Assembly: GCA_963742105.1 (NCBI GenBank)
Contig: CAVUKN010000005.1
Location: 434,001-498,000, forward strand
Direction: 5' to 3'
DNA length: 64,000 nucleotides
Source of the DNA: Gp6-AA40 sp963742105
Lineage (GTDB): Bacteria; Acidobacteriota; Vicinamibacteria; Vicinamibacterales; UBA2999
The notes under the pieces are model-generated. The model worked only from the letters and a program-made list of their open reading frames with translations, was not told the origin of the DNA and searched no databases. Shown here piece after piece: positions 41,774 through 50,744 of this stretch; position 1 is the stretch's first letter; every line of letters begins with the position of its first letter. Position numbers and translations under genes: made by a program.

Positions 41774-42376
41774 ATGAGCTCGATCCGTCGAGTCGATGTT
41801 GGCGACGCGGGACTGCGCTACGCATCAGACGTGATGGCGGCGGACGGGGGACTCTCGAAAGCGCTGCGCCGCGAATGGTCGCGGTTTACTCGCGCCTCAG
41901 CTCTGCTGCCCTTCGACCTCGCCCCTCAACTCGCCGCAAACTTTCTGACCGGCGGTGTGTTCCCTGGCGGCGACGGATTGGATTCGGCGGAAGGCGCCCG
42001 CAGTTCCGATGCGAGCCTGGCGACGATGATCGATGCCTTCCTGCGAGGCTCGCCCACCCATCTGGCCATCTTCGAAGACTTCAACCGGTTCCGCGGGGAC
42101 GCCCGTCTGGACAGCTGCGATTGGATTGCGTACCACCATCGCGAGGTGTACCACCTCGGCATTGCTCCGACCTCGCCTGAACGGTTGACGCAGATCGTGC
42201 GGTCGGCCCATGCCGGACCCATCTTCATCGGGGCGCTGTCGTCGTTGCCACCGGTGTGGCAGGTCCGCCCCGACGAGGAGATCGTACCGGTGATGTTCGA
42301 CACGATTGCTCGCAATGCCCGGTGCGTGATCGTTGGTGCGTACGGAGGCGAGAGCTATCTGCTGATCGAGCCCTGA
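41774..42376 (+). CDS. Hypothetical protein
   Basis: A 200-aa soluble frame without a signal peptide. I do not recognise the family. The second half looks well ordered: HREVYHLGIAPTSPERLTQI, GPIFIGALSSLPPVWQV, then EEIVPVMFDTIARNARCVI and GAYGGESYLLIEP. A catalytic motif is not apparent. A later ATG at 41834 is possible. It follows the TIGR03435 remnant, so it may itself be a remnant. Confidence 0.45.
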   Translation: MSSIRRVDVGDAGLRYASDVMAADGGLSKALRREWSRFTRASALLPFDLAPQLAANFLTGGVFPGGDGLDSAEGARSSDASLATMIDAFLRGSPTHLAIFEDFNRFRGDARLDSCDWIAYHHREVYHLGIAPTSPERLTQIVRSAHAGPIFIGALSSLPPVWQVRPDEEIVPVMFDTIARNARCVIVGAYGGESYLLIEP

Positions 42377-42671
42377 CGCTGCGCTTTCCCGGCAGGACCG
42401 GGGATCGCTCAAGCGTCCCTCGCTGGTCAACCGCGTCGTCTCGACGCGCGTCAGTGGCCGGCCGAGGCCATGTGCAACGCGCCCAGCGAGAGCCACCACA
42501 CGTACGCGGTGGCAAGAGCAACGATCAACGCCAGCCATGGCCAGGCGGTTCGCCCGGACTGCGTCATGACCGCACGCGGTGCAAGGCGAGTTCCGCTTAC
42601 TGCCGCCCCGGATCCCCTTAGAATTATCGACGCCTCATCACGTCCGTATTCGAGGCTTCTCAGAGGACATC

Positions 42672-43652
42672 ATGATTCGTCGCATTCTCGTTGCAGTCGC
42701 TGCCATCTCCCTCGTTGCCGCCGTCACGCCCGCGATTGCGCAGGCCCCGGCGACCGCGACAGCCGCGCCTTATGCGCCGCCTACCTCGACACTATCCAGT
42801 CTCTTCGGTCGCTACACGATGCGAGGTGACTTCGGCGTCAAGGATCCGAAGGACTGGGGCGGCACGACGACGTGGGTGGCCGCGGATGGAAAAGGGACGG
42901 TCCTGGTCATGGTGCGGGTCGCGCCGTACTTCCGGTTCTTCACGACGGAGGGGGAGCCGATCCGTCAGTGGGGTGACAAGGATCTCTTTACCGGGGAAGC
43001 GCATAGCGCTCACTTCGGTCCCGACGGCAGCATCTGGGCCACCGACTCCACCGATCACACCGTTCGCAAGTTCTCGCCGACCGGCCAGCTGTTGATGACA
43101 CTCGGCAAGGCGAAGATGGCCGGTGACAACATGTCGCAGGACACGTTCAATCGGCCGAACGCCGTTGCCTTCGGTCGCACCGGCAACGTCTTCGTCTCGG
43201 ACGGCTACGCCAACCAGCGTGTCGTCGAGTTCACGCCCGATGGCAAGTTCGTCCGGATCTTCGGCGGCAAGAAGGGTAAGGGCGACGGCGAAATGGCGAT
43301 GGTGCACGGCGTGGCGATCGACGCCCAGGGCCGCGTCTATGCCACCGACAGCGACAACCAGCGCGTGGTCGTCTTCGACCCGCAAGGCAAGTTCCTGAAG
43401 AACATGTCGATTCCCGGCCGCGGCGGTTCGTATATGTCACCGGACGGGACGTTTTACATCAGCGACGTGAACTCCGGCGCCGTCGCCGTGATGAAGAATG
43501 ACCAGATTGTTGACTTCATCAAGGTCGAGGGCCGGCCGCACGGTCTTGCCGTGGATCCGACGACAGGCGACGTCTACACGTCGTCGACGGTTGCCACCCG
43601 ACCGAGCGTGACGAAGGCCGCCGCCCGGCGCCCCGGAGCCGCCACGAACTGA
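42672..43652 (+). CDS. Secreted NHL-repeat beta-propeller protein
   Basis: A 326-aa exported protein. Signal peptide RRILVAVAAISLVAAVTPAIAQ; then NHL repeats such as AHFGPDGSIWATDSTDHTVR, AVAFGRTGNVFVSDGYANQR, GVAIDAQGRVYATDSDNQRV and GLAVDPTTGDVYTS. The layout resembles peptidyl-alpha-hydroxyglycine amidating lyase-like propellers, but catalytic residues were not confirmed. An AGAGGA Shine-Dalgarno precedes ATG 42672. Confidence 0.86.
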   Translation: MIRRILVAVAAISLVAAVTPAIAQAPATATAAPYAPPTSTLSSLFGRYTMRGDFGVKDPKDWGGTTTWVAADGKGTVLVMVRVAPYFRFFTTEGEPIRQWGDKDLFTGEAHSAHFGPDGSIWATDSTDHTVRKFSPTGQLLMTLGKAKMAGDNMSQDTFNRPNAVAFGRTGNVFVSDGYANQRVVEFTPDGKFVRIFGGKKGKGDGEMAMVHGVAIDAQGRVYATDSDNQRVVVFDPQGKFLKNMSIPGRGGSYMSPDGTFYISDVNSGAVAVMKNDQIVDFIKVEGRPHGLAVDPTTGDVYTSSTVATRPSVTKAAARRPGAATN

Positions 43653-43972
43653 ACCAGAGCTCAGTCCCGCGTCCAGGGACTGACCCTTTGCCAACTCCCG
43701 GCCGCGCTCCGCGGGCGGGAGTTGGTCAAGCTGCGACGATTCGAGTTTCCCAACCCCAAAGTTTCGCCACGGCCGCGGACGATTCCGCAGCCCCCACCCG
43801 TTGGCGATCGACTTTCCTGACGAACCGACGACGGCGTCGCGGTACGGCGATTGCGCTTTCCAGTTTCGGGACGCCGCCCGGTAACGCAGCCGCGACACGT
43901 TCGCCTGGCTCCTGGCGGCTCGTGCCTCCCGAACTCGGCGAGGCAACAGTCTGGTTTTGGTTGGAGGCCGTC
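43653..43972. other. 320-bp gap with a CCAACTCCCG hairpin
   Basis: CCAACTCCCG (43691-43700) pairs perfectly with CGGGAGTTGG (43716-43725) about 40 bases after the NHL gene stop. It may terminate transcription or be a minimal family A element. The rest, to 43972, shows no gene; the in-frame extension of the next gene here has no conserved sequence. Confidence 0.55.
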
Positions 43973-45184
43973 ATGTCCGGCATCACTGCGCGGCAGGTAC
44001 ACGGTGAGGTTGCTCAGGGATTCGAATCGGTGCGCGATGTGTTTGCGGAGAATTTCGCGCGCCGACGGGAACTCGGAGGTGCGTGCTGCGCCTATGTCGA
44101 TGGCGAGAAGGTCGTCGATCTCTGGGGCGGAACGCGCAACGAGGAGACCGGCGACGCCTGGGAGCGCGACACGATGGTGATCGTCTACTCGGCAACCAAA
44201 GGTCTCGCCGCCATGACGCTGGCGCTCGCTCACTCGCGAGGCTGGCTGAACTACGACGAACGGGTCAGCGCCTACTGGCCGGAGTTCGCGCAGCATGGCA
44301 AGGGCGGCATCACCGTGAGGCAACTGCTCGCGCATCAGGCCGGCTTGTACGCGCTCGATCAGCCGGTCGATCTGGCGACGATTTCCAATCTCGATCGGCT
44401 CGCCGAGATCCTGGCACGACAAGTCCCTGCCTGGGAGCCCGGTTCGCGGCAGGCGTACCATGCCATCACGCTCGGCTACTACGAGAGCGAACTGCTACGC
44501 CGTGTCGATCCGATGCACCGCAGCATCGGTCAGTTCTTCGAGGACGAGATGGCGACGCCGTTGGGATTGGACCTCTACATCCGTCTGCCGGAGGAGATTC
44601 CGACGTCGAGGCTGGCGACGATGTCCCGGCCGCGCTTCGTGGACCTGCTGCGCGGCTTTCCGCCGCGGTTCCTGCTCGAGGCGCTGAATCGCCGCTCCCG
44701 AATATCGCGCGCGCTCCGGGGTTCGGAACTGCCGCACGACCCGCACCGGGTATATGCGCGCAATGTCGAAGTCCCGTCCGGCGGCGGCGTCGGCACAGCT
44801 CGCGCGATGGCGCGGGCGTACGGCGCGTTTGCGACGGGAGGTCGTGAGCTTGGCTTGCGACGGGAGACCGTCGATCTGCTCGCCGCGCCGGCGATCCCCC
44901 CGCTGCACGGTTTCTACGACGAGTGCATGAAAACCTGGGGAGTGCAGTTCTCGCTCGGCTTCATGAAACCGGGGCCGACGATTGCGTTCGGGACTCCAAG
45001 CTCGTTCGGATCGCCGGGAGCCGGCGGCGCAATGGGATTTGCCGATCCGGAAAACCGGGTGGGCTATGCCTACGTGACGTCGAAGATGGGGACGCGGCTG
45101 ACCGGCGATCCGCGTGAGGTGGCCCTGCGCAATGCGGTCTACTCCGCGCTGCGAGCGCGTCGCCGTTCGCGGTTGGCCGCCTGA
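43973..45184 (+). CDS. Serine hydrolase, class C beta-lactamase/EstB-like
   Basis: A 403-aa cytoplasmic enzyme of the beta-lactamase/transpeptidase-like esterase family. VYSATKG carries the SxxK nucleophile (S73, K76); YHAITLGYY holds the second catalytic Tyr; and FGSPGAGGAMGFADPE is the C-terminal motif equivalent to KTG/HGG. GGEK-like VDGEKVVDLWGG near residue 45 is typical of EstB relatives. ATG 43973 follows a GGAGG Shine-Dalgarno. An esterase rather than a beta-lactam role is more likely without a signal peptide. Confidence 0.88.
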   Translation: MSGITARQVHGEVAQGFESVRDVFAENFARRRELGGACCAYVDGEKVVDLWGGTRNEETGDAWERDTMVIVYSATKGLAAMTLALAHSRGWLNYDERVSAYWPEFAQHGKGGITVRQLLAHQAGLYALDQPVDLATISNLDRLAEILARQVPAWEPGSRQAYHAITLGYYESELLRRVDPMHRSIGQFFEDEMATPLGLDLYIRLPEEIPTSRLATMSRPRFVDLLRGFPPRFLLEALNRRSRISRALRGSELPHDPHRVYARNVEVPSGGGVGTARAMARAYGAFATGGRELGLRRETVDLLAAPAIPPLHGFYDECMKTWGVQFSLGFMKPGPTIAFGTPSSFGSPGAGGAMGFADPENRVGYAYVTSKMGTRLTGDPREVALRNAVYSALRARRRSRLAA

Positions 45185-45202
45185 CGCGTCACGAGGTGCC
45201 GC

Positions 45203-45340
45203 TTATCGGCGGTCGATTGTGGCCGAAGCCGCTGACGCGCCCGGTTGCGACGAACGTCGTGCATCGAGCTGCACAATCATGTAGCTGCAGAACGCGATGA
45301 CCGCGGCGAGCCCCGCTCCCGCGATGATCTGATGCTTCAT
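45203..45340 (-). CDS. Possible small single-helix membrane protein
   Basis: A 45-codon frame: MKHQIIAGAGLAAVIAFCSY, then MIVQLDARRSSQPG and a Ser/Ala-rich tail. One membrane helix (about residues 4-25) with a positive C-terminal side. It lies between two genes and upstream ribosome binding is weak. It may be real or chance coding. Confidence 0.3.
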   Translation of the reverse strand: MKHQIIAGAGLAAVIAFCSYMIVQLDARRSSQPGASAASATIDRR

Positions 45341-45453
45341 GGATTGAGTTTCGGACTGACCGGCCTCGTGGAATAGTCGCGGATTCTTCAAACCGACTCC
45401 CGGAGTTGGATCGACGAGTCGGCGTGGGCGTACCCTCGAGTCCCGTGGGGTGT

Positions 45454-45870
45454 TCAGCAGGTCGGCTGCATGCCGGGCTGACGGCAGCTCCAGAGCCAGC
45501 CGTCACTCGGACGCCGGACTTCCTTCAGGTTGACCACCGTGCGGAGCGCGCTGTCGCGGGAGGGCGATCCGACGATCACGACCCGGTCGCCCGCTTTCAA
45601 CGTGGTGCTCGTCAGCGGCGCCGCCCCGGAGCTGACCAGTTCCTGGTGGGACTGGAGCCAACCGGCGCCCTGCCACTCCGCGGTATAGAACGTAGAGTTC
45701 ATCGTCCTGACGACAAGCAGGACGTGCGGGTTCTGGAAATGAACGCTCTCGATCGTTCCCGACAGGGTCACGTCGCGGTCCAGCGCGAAATCCGTATGGG
45801 CGTGATGCGCCCGTACCGATGCTGACGCAAGACCAGCTGCACACAGGATGGCCAGGCCGAGGCGAGTCAT
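45454..45870 (-). CDS. DUF6152 family secreted protein (copy 4, divergent)
   Basis: A 138-aa exported protein. The signal peptide LGLAILCAAGLASASVRA is followed by HHAHTDFALDRD, so the predicted mature protein again begins His-His, with a third His two residues on. VTLSGTIESVHFQNPHVLLVV holds the invariant NPH, and LKAGDRVVIVGSPSRD the second half. ATG 45870 is preferred (AGGGA seven bases upstream) over an earlier in-frame ATG. It has no HWEGDTLVV or TonB partner beside it. Confidence 0.8.
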   Translation of the reverse strand: MTRLGLAILCAAGLASASVRAHHAHTDFALDRDVTLSGTIESVHFQNPHVLLVVRTMNSTFYTAEWQGAGWLQSHQELVSSGAAPLTSTTLKAGDRVVIVGSPSRDSALRTVVNLKEVRRPSDGWLWSCRQPGMQPTC

Positions 45871-46024
45871 CGAAAAGTCCCTGGGGGACACCATACGCCC
45901 GGGCCGGGCAGGTGTGAACTGAAGATTCTCTGAACTCTTGGTCAGAGTTGCCCGCCGGCGTGGGCACTCGGCGAGCCGGGCCTGCGTTGTGAGGTCACGC
46001 GCCGAGACTGCTTCGCGAGGCGGC

Positions 46025-46052
46025 GGCCGGGCCTGCTAGGAGAGGCCCGGCC
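46025..46052. repeat. GGCCGGGCCT hairpin
   Basis: A perfect 10-bp stem, GGCCGGGCCT and AGGCCCGGCC, with an 8-nt loop lies in the gap between the DUF6152 and GYD genes. A one-arm version occurs near 23756-23770. It could be a terminator or a dispersed repeat. Confidence 0.6.
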
Positions 46053-46098
46053 TACAGGCTCACGCGTTGCGGGCCCGGTCTCGGGAGGGGTCGCGCGA

Positions 46099-46419
46099 TT
46101 AACGGCCGGGCGGCGTATAGGTCGGCGATTTCTTGCTGGCGGCGTCGATCTCTTCGACGGTGATGAGGGCGCGCGTCCGGCAGGTCACAGCACCGCTGGC
46201 CGACAGGTTCAGCGAAGCCGCCGCCATCGAGGCCGCATCAGGCACGTCCACGAGACAGATCACGTCACAATCCCCGAACGTGTAGTACATCGCCTCCAGC
46301 TTTCCACCGACGGAGCCCACCGCTCCGCTCGCCGCGTCCCGCCGCTTGCTCCCGCCGTCCTTGAGCACTCCCTTGGCGCCCTCAGACGTATACGACACTT
46401 CCATCAGATACTTCGGCAT
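46099..46419 (-). CDS. GYD domain-containing protein
   Basis: A 106-aa small soluble protein. MPKYLMEVSYTSEGAKGVLK starts the domain, followed by GGKLEAMYYTFGDCDVICLV (the GxYD-like core, here FGDCD) and a C-terminal TRALITVEEIDAASKK. ATG 46419 has an AAAGGAG Shine-Dalgarno six bases upstream. GYD proteins are ferredoxin-fold and of unknown function. Confidence 0.87.
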   Translation of the reverse strand: MPKYLMEVSYTSEGAKGVLKDGGSKRRDAASGAVGSVGGKLEAMYYTFGDCDVICLVDVPDAASMAAASLNLSASGAVTCRTRALITVEEIDAASKKSPTYTPPGR

Positions 46420-46495
46420 GTCTGCTCCTTTGCGCATTGGCGCGAAGGCGGAGCGTAGCTCATCTATGTGACGACGGACAGCACAATCGTTGGCG

Positions 46496-47520
46496 TCAGC
46501 CCTCATCGTGGGCCGGACGCTTTTCCACGATGGTGACCAGCAGCGACGCAATCGTGCCCGCGCTCAGCACCAGGAGAATAGCCGCCAGCATGTACAGGTT
46601 GAAGTACTCGCCCAGCACCTCCTTCAACCAGTCGTGCGCGAGCATCTTCATGCCGACCATGGCCAGCACGATCGCCAGAGACACTTTCAGATAGCGGAAC
46701 GCCACGAGCGCCCCGGCGAGCACGAAGTACAGCGATCGCAGTCCCAGGATGGCGAACGCGTTGCTCGCGAATACCAGGAACGGGTCTGCCGTGATCGCGA
46801 AGATGGCAGGGATCGAGTCGACCGCGAAGATCACGTCGGTCGTCTCGACCATGACGAGTGCCAGGGCGAGCGGTGTCAGCAGCAGCCGGCCACCGCGTCG
46901 CACGACGAATTTCTGTCCGTAGTACCGCTTCGTGACCGGGAACAGTCGGCGAGTCAATCGGACGACGACGTTCTGACGGGGATCGCTTTCCTCGACGTCC
47001 ATGAACAGCATCTTGCCGGCGGTGAGGATCAGGAAGCCGCCGAAGATGTAGAGGATCCACGAAAACTGGGTGACCAGCGCGGCACCCACGGCGATCATCA
47101 CGCCTCGCAGCGCAGCGCCCCGAGAATGCCCCAGAAGAGCACGCGGTGCTGATACGCCGCCGGCACCGCGAAGAACCGGAACAGCATCGCGATCACGAAC
47201 ATGTTGTCGATGCTCAGCGACTGTTCGACGACGTAGCCGGTGAGGTACTTCAGGACCGCCGACCCCCCGTCGTTGACACTCCCGTACGGGTTCGCCGCAC
47301 TGCGATCGACGGGATCGGGGATGGTTCCCAGGCCGAACCACTGGTTGTCGTACGCCAGGAAGATGAAGCCGGCGAACGCGAGCGACAGCGTGGTCCAGAC
47401 GATTGACCACGCGAGCCCTTCGCGCGGCGAGACGACGTGAGCTTTGCGGTGGAAGACCCCGAGATCCAGGGCCAGCAGGAACAGAATGAGAGCAGCGAAG
47501 CCAAGCCACACGACCACCAC
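46496..47520 (-). CDS. TerC family membrane protein (frameshifted)
   Basis: A protein of about 340 residues with seven or more helices. The first frame runs from MVVVWLGFAALILFLLALDL through the hallmark LSIDNMFVIAMLF to GILGAL; a one-base loss near 47110 (in a GCGCTGCGCTG stretch) moves it to RGVMIAVGAALVTQFSW, and on to VETTDVIFAVDSIPAIFAIT, the second hallmark with acidic metal-binding residues. Related proteins export manganese or act in tellurite resistance. Unlike most frameshifts here this one behaves as -1. Confidence 0.83.
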
Positions 47521-47661
47521 GAATCTCCTTCGTGGCAGTCTCGCTGCGCGTCTTTCGCCGCCCGCGGGTGCGGGTTCCGGCGAGTGAGACGCGCTGGATA
47601 CGCCGGGAGCTGAGCTCCGTGCTGACGGCGTGATCCACCCGCTCCTGCGGGTCGCTACTCC

Positions 47662-48583
47662 CTACCTGAAGGACTGTAGTCTGCGTACGACGACCTTCGG
47701 TCGGCGCCGTACTTCTGGGTGGCCCGCTCGGCCGCTCGCCCCGCCGACGTAGTGCGCGGCATCCTTGTCGAGGCAGACGAACTCGATGAGCTGGGTGTCA
47801 GCCAGCAGCCGATTCGTCACCTTGGCGGTGAACGGCCGGGTGTACACCTTCGGGATCGTCGATGGTCACTTCGATCTCGAGCGTGCCGAACGTCGGCCGG
47901 CGAAAGCGCTCCGTCAGCTTCCCCGCGCTCGTCAGCGGACTCCCGCGCACATCGAGCCAGCCATCGTCCATGAACCCGGTTGTTTCGACGACGAGCGTGT
48001 CGTTGCCCTCCCAGCGGGCCACCGAGTAGCCGTTCCACCAGGGTTCGACCTGGTCGGCGGCCGGCAGCGGCCGGCCATCCATGAAGGCTTCGCGCACGGT
48101 CGTCCCGGACCCTTCGTAGATCAGCACGATCTCGGTGGGTGTCTGGATGATCTTCTTGGGATAGGGATGCGACGTCATCTGCATGACGCCCATCGGCAGA
48201 CAGTGAGCGTCAGGGTTGTCCTTGCTGTTGTCGGCCATTCGCTTCTTGACCAGATCGGCCGCCCACGGCTGATACGGCGCTCCGCCCTGCACCTGTGCGC
48301 CGACGTTGCCGAACACGTTGCCGGATGGAATCGGCGGCGCCGGTTCCTGCGGCGGCCACCTGCGGCTGCGGGGGAGCTGCCGGGCGCGGAGAAGGTCGTC
48401 TCCCACACGCCAGAGAAGTCGACCTTGCCGTCCGCCGTGCGCGGTGGCGGTCCGGTGAGGTCCGGCTTCCCGTCGGCGTTCTTCGGGGACACTCGGCGGC
48501 AAGTGCTTCGGCCATTGGGCGTGAGCTGACGTGGTCCAGGCGAGCATGCAGAGAGCGAGAACGGCGGGACGCAGCAGACGCAT
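47662..48583 (-). CDS. Secreted HWEGDTLVV-family protein (paralogue 5, frameshifted)
   Basis: About 300 residues. Signal peptide LLRPAVLALCMLAWTTSAHAQ; then KNADGKPDLTGPPPRTADGK and VDFSGVWETTFSAPGSS after a +1 change near 48490; a return near 48380; CLPMGVMQMTSHPYPKKIIQ, FMDGRPLPAADQVEPWWNGY, SVARWEGNDTLVVETTGF and LTERFRRPTFGTLEIEV; and a last +1 change near 47850 into YTRPFTAKVTNRLL...LIEFVCLDKD. Note the extra N in WEGNDTLVV. ATG 48583 follows a TATATT box by eight bases, so the mRNA is probably leaderless. Confidence 0.78.
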
Positions 48584-48591
48584 ACGGCGCC

Positions 48592-48599
48592 AATATACG
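48592..48599. promoter_or_regulatory. Second bidirectional -10 candidate
   Basis: AATATACG contains TATATT on the minus strand (48597-48592), 8 nt before the ATG at 48583, and TATACG on the plus strand (48594-48599), 9 nt before a TTG at 48609. No -35 boxes are visible. Confidence 0.4.
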
Positions 48600-48608
48600 C
48601 TAGCAGCG

Positions 48609-50700
48609 TTGCTGAACGAGCAGACCACCAGGGCGGACACTGATGAGCCCGACGTCCGCCGCACGCGCCTGCCCCCCGCGATTCCTGTGGCCTTGACCGT
48701 CATGGCCGGCCTCTTCCTGTCCATCGCGGGCGAGGGACCTGATTTCGGCCACTACACCGACTGGGCTGCCGCGGCGCTGTCCGGGCGACATCTTCACGCT
48801 CCGCGGCAACGTGCTGTCGCCGGGCGGTGTCCCGTTCACACTGGCGGCCGCCGGGCCGGGCCTGTTGTTCGGCGTCGCGAAGGCACTGCTCGTGCCGCTG
48901 ACGCTCGGGGCCGCGTCGCTGCTGACCGGGTGGGTCGCGGCGGTCGTCTTCTGGTGTTCGGCGCTCGTCGTGCTCCGCCGCGTGGCCGACGGCGACCAAT
49001 GGCTCGCGCTCTTCGGTGCGGCCGCGCTGTTCCTCGGCACTCACGCCGGGTTCTACTCACACGTGTACGCCACCGAGGTCTTCGGCGACGCGTTGATTGC
49101 CGCGCTGTGGGCGCTGTCACTGACTCGCGTGCGATGGCGTGTGCTCGACGCGGCGGGTGTCGGTGCCTTGCCGGCATGCTCGCTGCTGGTCCGCGCACAC
49201 GTCGTGCTCTACGCGTTGCCGGCGTTGTGGCTGGCCGTATTTGGCGTGACTGCCGTCGCCGCGCCGAAGAACGCGGTCAAACGCGCGCCCGATCATCGCG
49301 TCGGCGGTGGCTTTGCCAGTGACCGCTCTATACGGCTGATGTCGCCAGGATGGCAGCCACGGGCATCCCGCTCGCGATTGCGGTCGGCCGAGTACGCGTG
49401 GGTGAATCGTTGGATGACCGGTTCACTGCTGCATCCACCGTACGTTTACGGCGGCGCCGGCTTCACGTCCGTCGACCTGTGGCATCCGGAGCTCGCTGCC
49501 GTGCTCGTCCATCCATGGCACGGCCTGCTTTCGTACCATCCTCTCTATGCTCGTCGCGTTCGCGGCGCTCGCACTGCAGGCGTGGCGAGCCCGCGTGTGG
49601 CGGCCGCTCTGGGTGGTCACGCTTCTCGCTGCCGTCGCGCACGTCTGGGTTCAGGCCGGGTGGTATATCTGGTGGCTGGGCGGATCGTCGTTCGGAATGC
49701 GCGGCATGGCGCCGGCGGCGTTGCCGCTCGTTGCCGGCCTGATTGCGGCGATCCGTCAGGACGATCGTGACGGCCGCACGCGGGCGGCGGTGTGGGTGGG
49801 ATTGACGGTGCTCGCGTGCGCCTGGTCCTATCCGTTGCTGCTGCGCGGATACACCGAATTCTTCTCGTGGCCGGCGCTGCTCGCGGCACAGCGCCCGGCG
49901 CTCGTCGCGATCCTCACCCTCTCAGCATTCTTCCTGTATGCGAGTGCGACGTTGCCATCACGCGCCGCGGTGACGTCAGTCACGGTACGCGCTGGCGCGG
50001 TCGCCGGCGTGCTGGCCGTTGCCGCGTACGTCGTGTGGCAGTTGACGATGGTTCCGGCGCTGGCCGCACGGCTCCTCATGGGACTCGTGGCGGCGGCGAT
50101 GATAGGCGTCGCCGTCCACGTATCGCGTGATCGCTCGCCGCATGCCGATGCGTACATGGAGATCGGCCGCCTTGCCTCCGAGCGACAGAAGCCCGAGCCT
50201 GCGGGACGGTACGTCGGCGGGCCTGACCAGGCCCGCGCCACGGTGGTGCTGATTGCAGCGCTGGCCGTCTGTGCGATGCAAGCGATTCTGTTCGCCAGGC
50301 TGGCGATTCGAACCGAGCGGCAGAAGGCGTCGGGTGCACCGCCGCCCCGGTCTTTCGACTACGCCGGCACTTCACCCGTCGACGAGCTGCGCGTGACCTA
50401 CGCTGAGTATCTGGATGCTCCGGGATTCGACCGATCGGAAGGCGGCGTTCCGCCGGTTCCTCGCCTGGCAGCGCATCGAGATGTCGAATCTGTCGGACGC
50501 TGACAAACGGATTGCTGATGCTGTCCGGCACCGGCTCGAGGCTGATTCGGCGTTCGGCGACGCGCTGATCGAACCGCTCGCCCGCGACGGGGATCGTGGA
50601 AATTATCGGTTCCGGCATGAGCGACGCGCAACAATCGCGAGCGCGGCAGCTGGCCTCCGGCGTACCGGGTGTGCAATCTGTGACGTTTTCGACCAACTGA
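48609..50700 (+). CDS. Multi-spanning membrane protein, glycosyltransferase-like, with C-terminal BON-like part (frameshifted)
   Basis: Joining frames gives about 690 residues with ten or so hydrophobic helices (for example LAAAGPGLLFGVAKALLVPL, PLWVVTLLAAVAHVWVQAGW and GAVAGVLAVAAYVVWQLTMV) and a lumenal-type segment SLLHPPYVYGGAGFTSVDLW, HPWHGLLSYHPLY. This resembles GT39/GT87-like transferases without a clear catalytic motif. The C-terminus, after a +1 change near 50568, reads TGIVEIIGSGMSDAQQSRAR QLASGVPGVQSVTF, a BON-like unit. At least six +1 shifts occur (near 48788, 49270, 49340, 49390, 49553, 50435). The start is uncertain: TTG 48609 is a guess. Confidence 0.6.
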
Positions 50701-50731
50701 ACCGAGGCTCGCCCAGCGGGCCGCCGTCGGT

Positions 50732-50737
50732 TAAACT
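50732..50737 (+). promoter_or_regulatory. Weak -10 candidate before the MBL hydrolase
   Basis: TAAACT ends 7 bases before ATG 50745, in the same arrangement as the leaderless promoters in this window, but the match to TATAAT is poor. Confidence 0.3.
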
Positions 50738-50744
50738 TCGCCGC

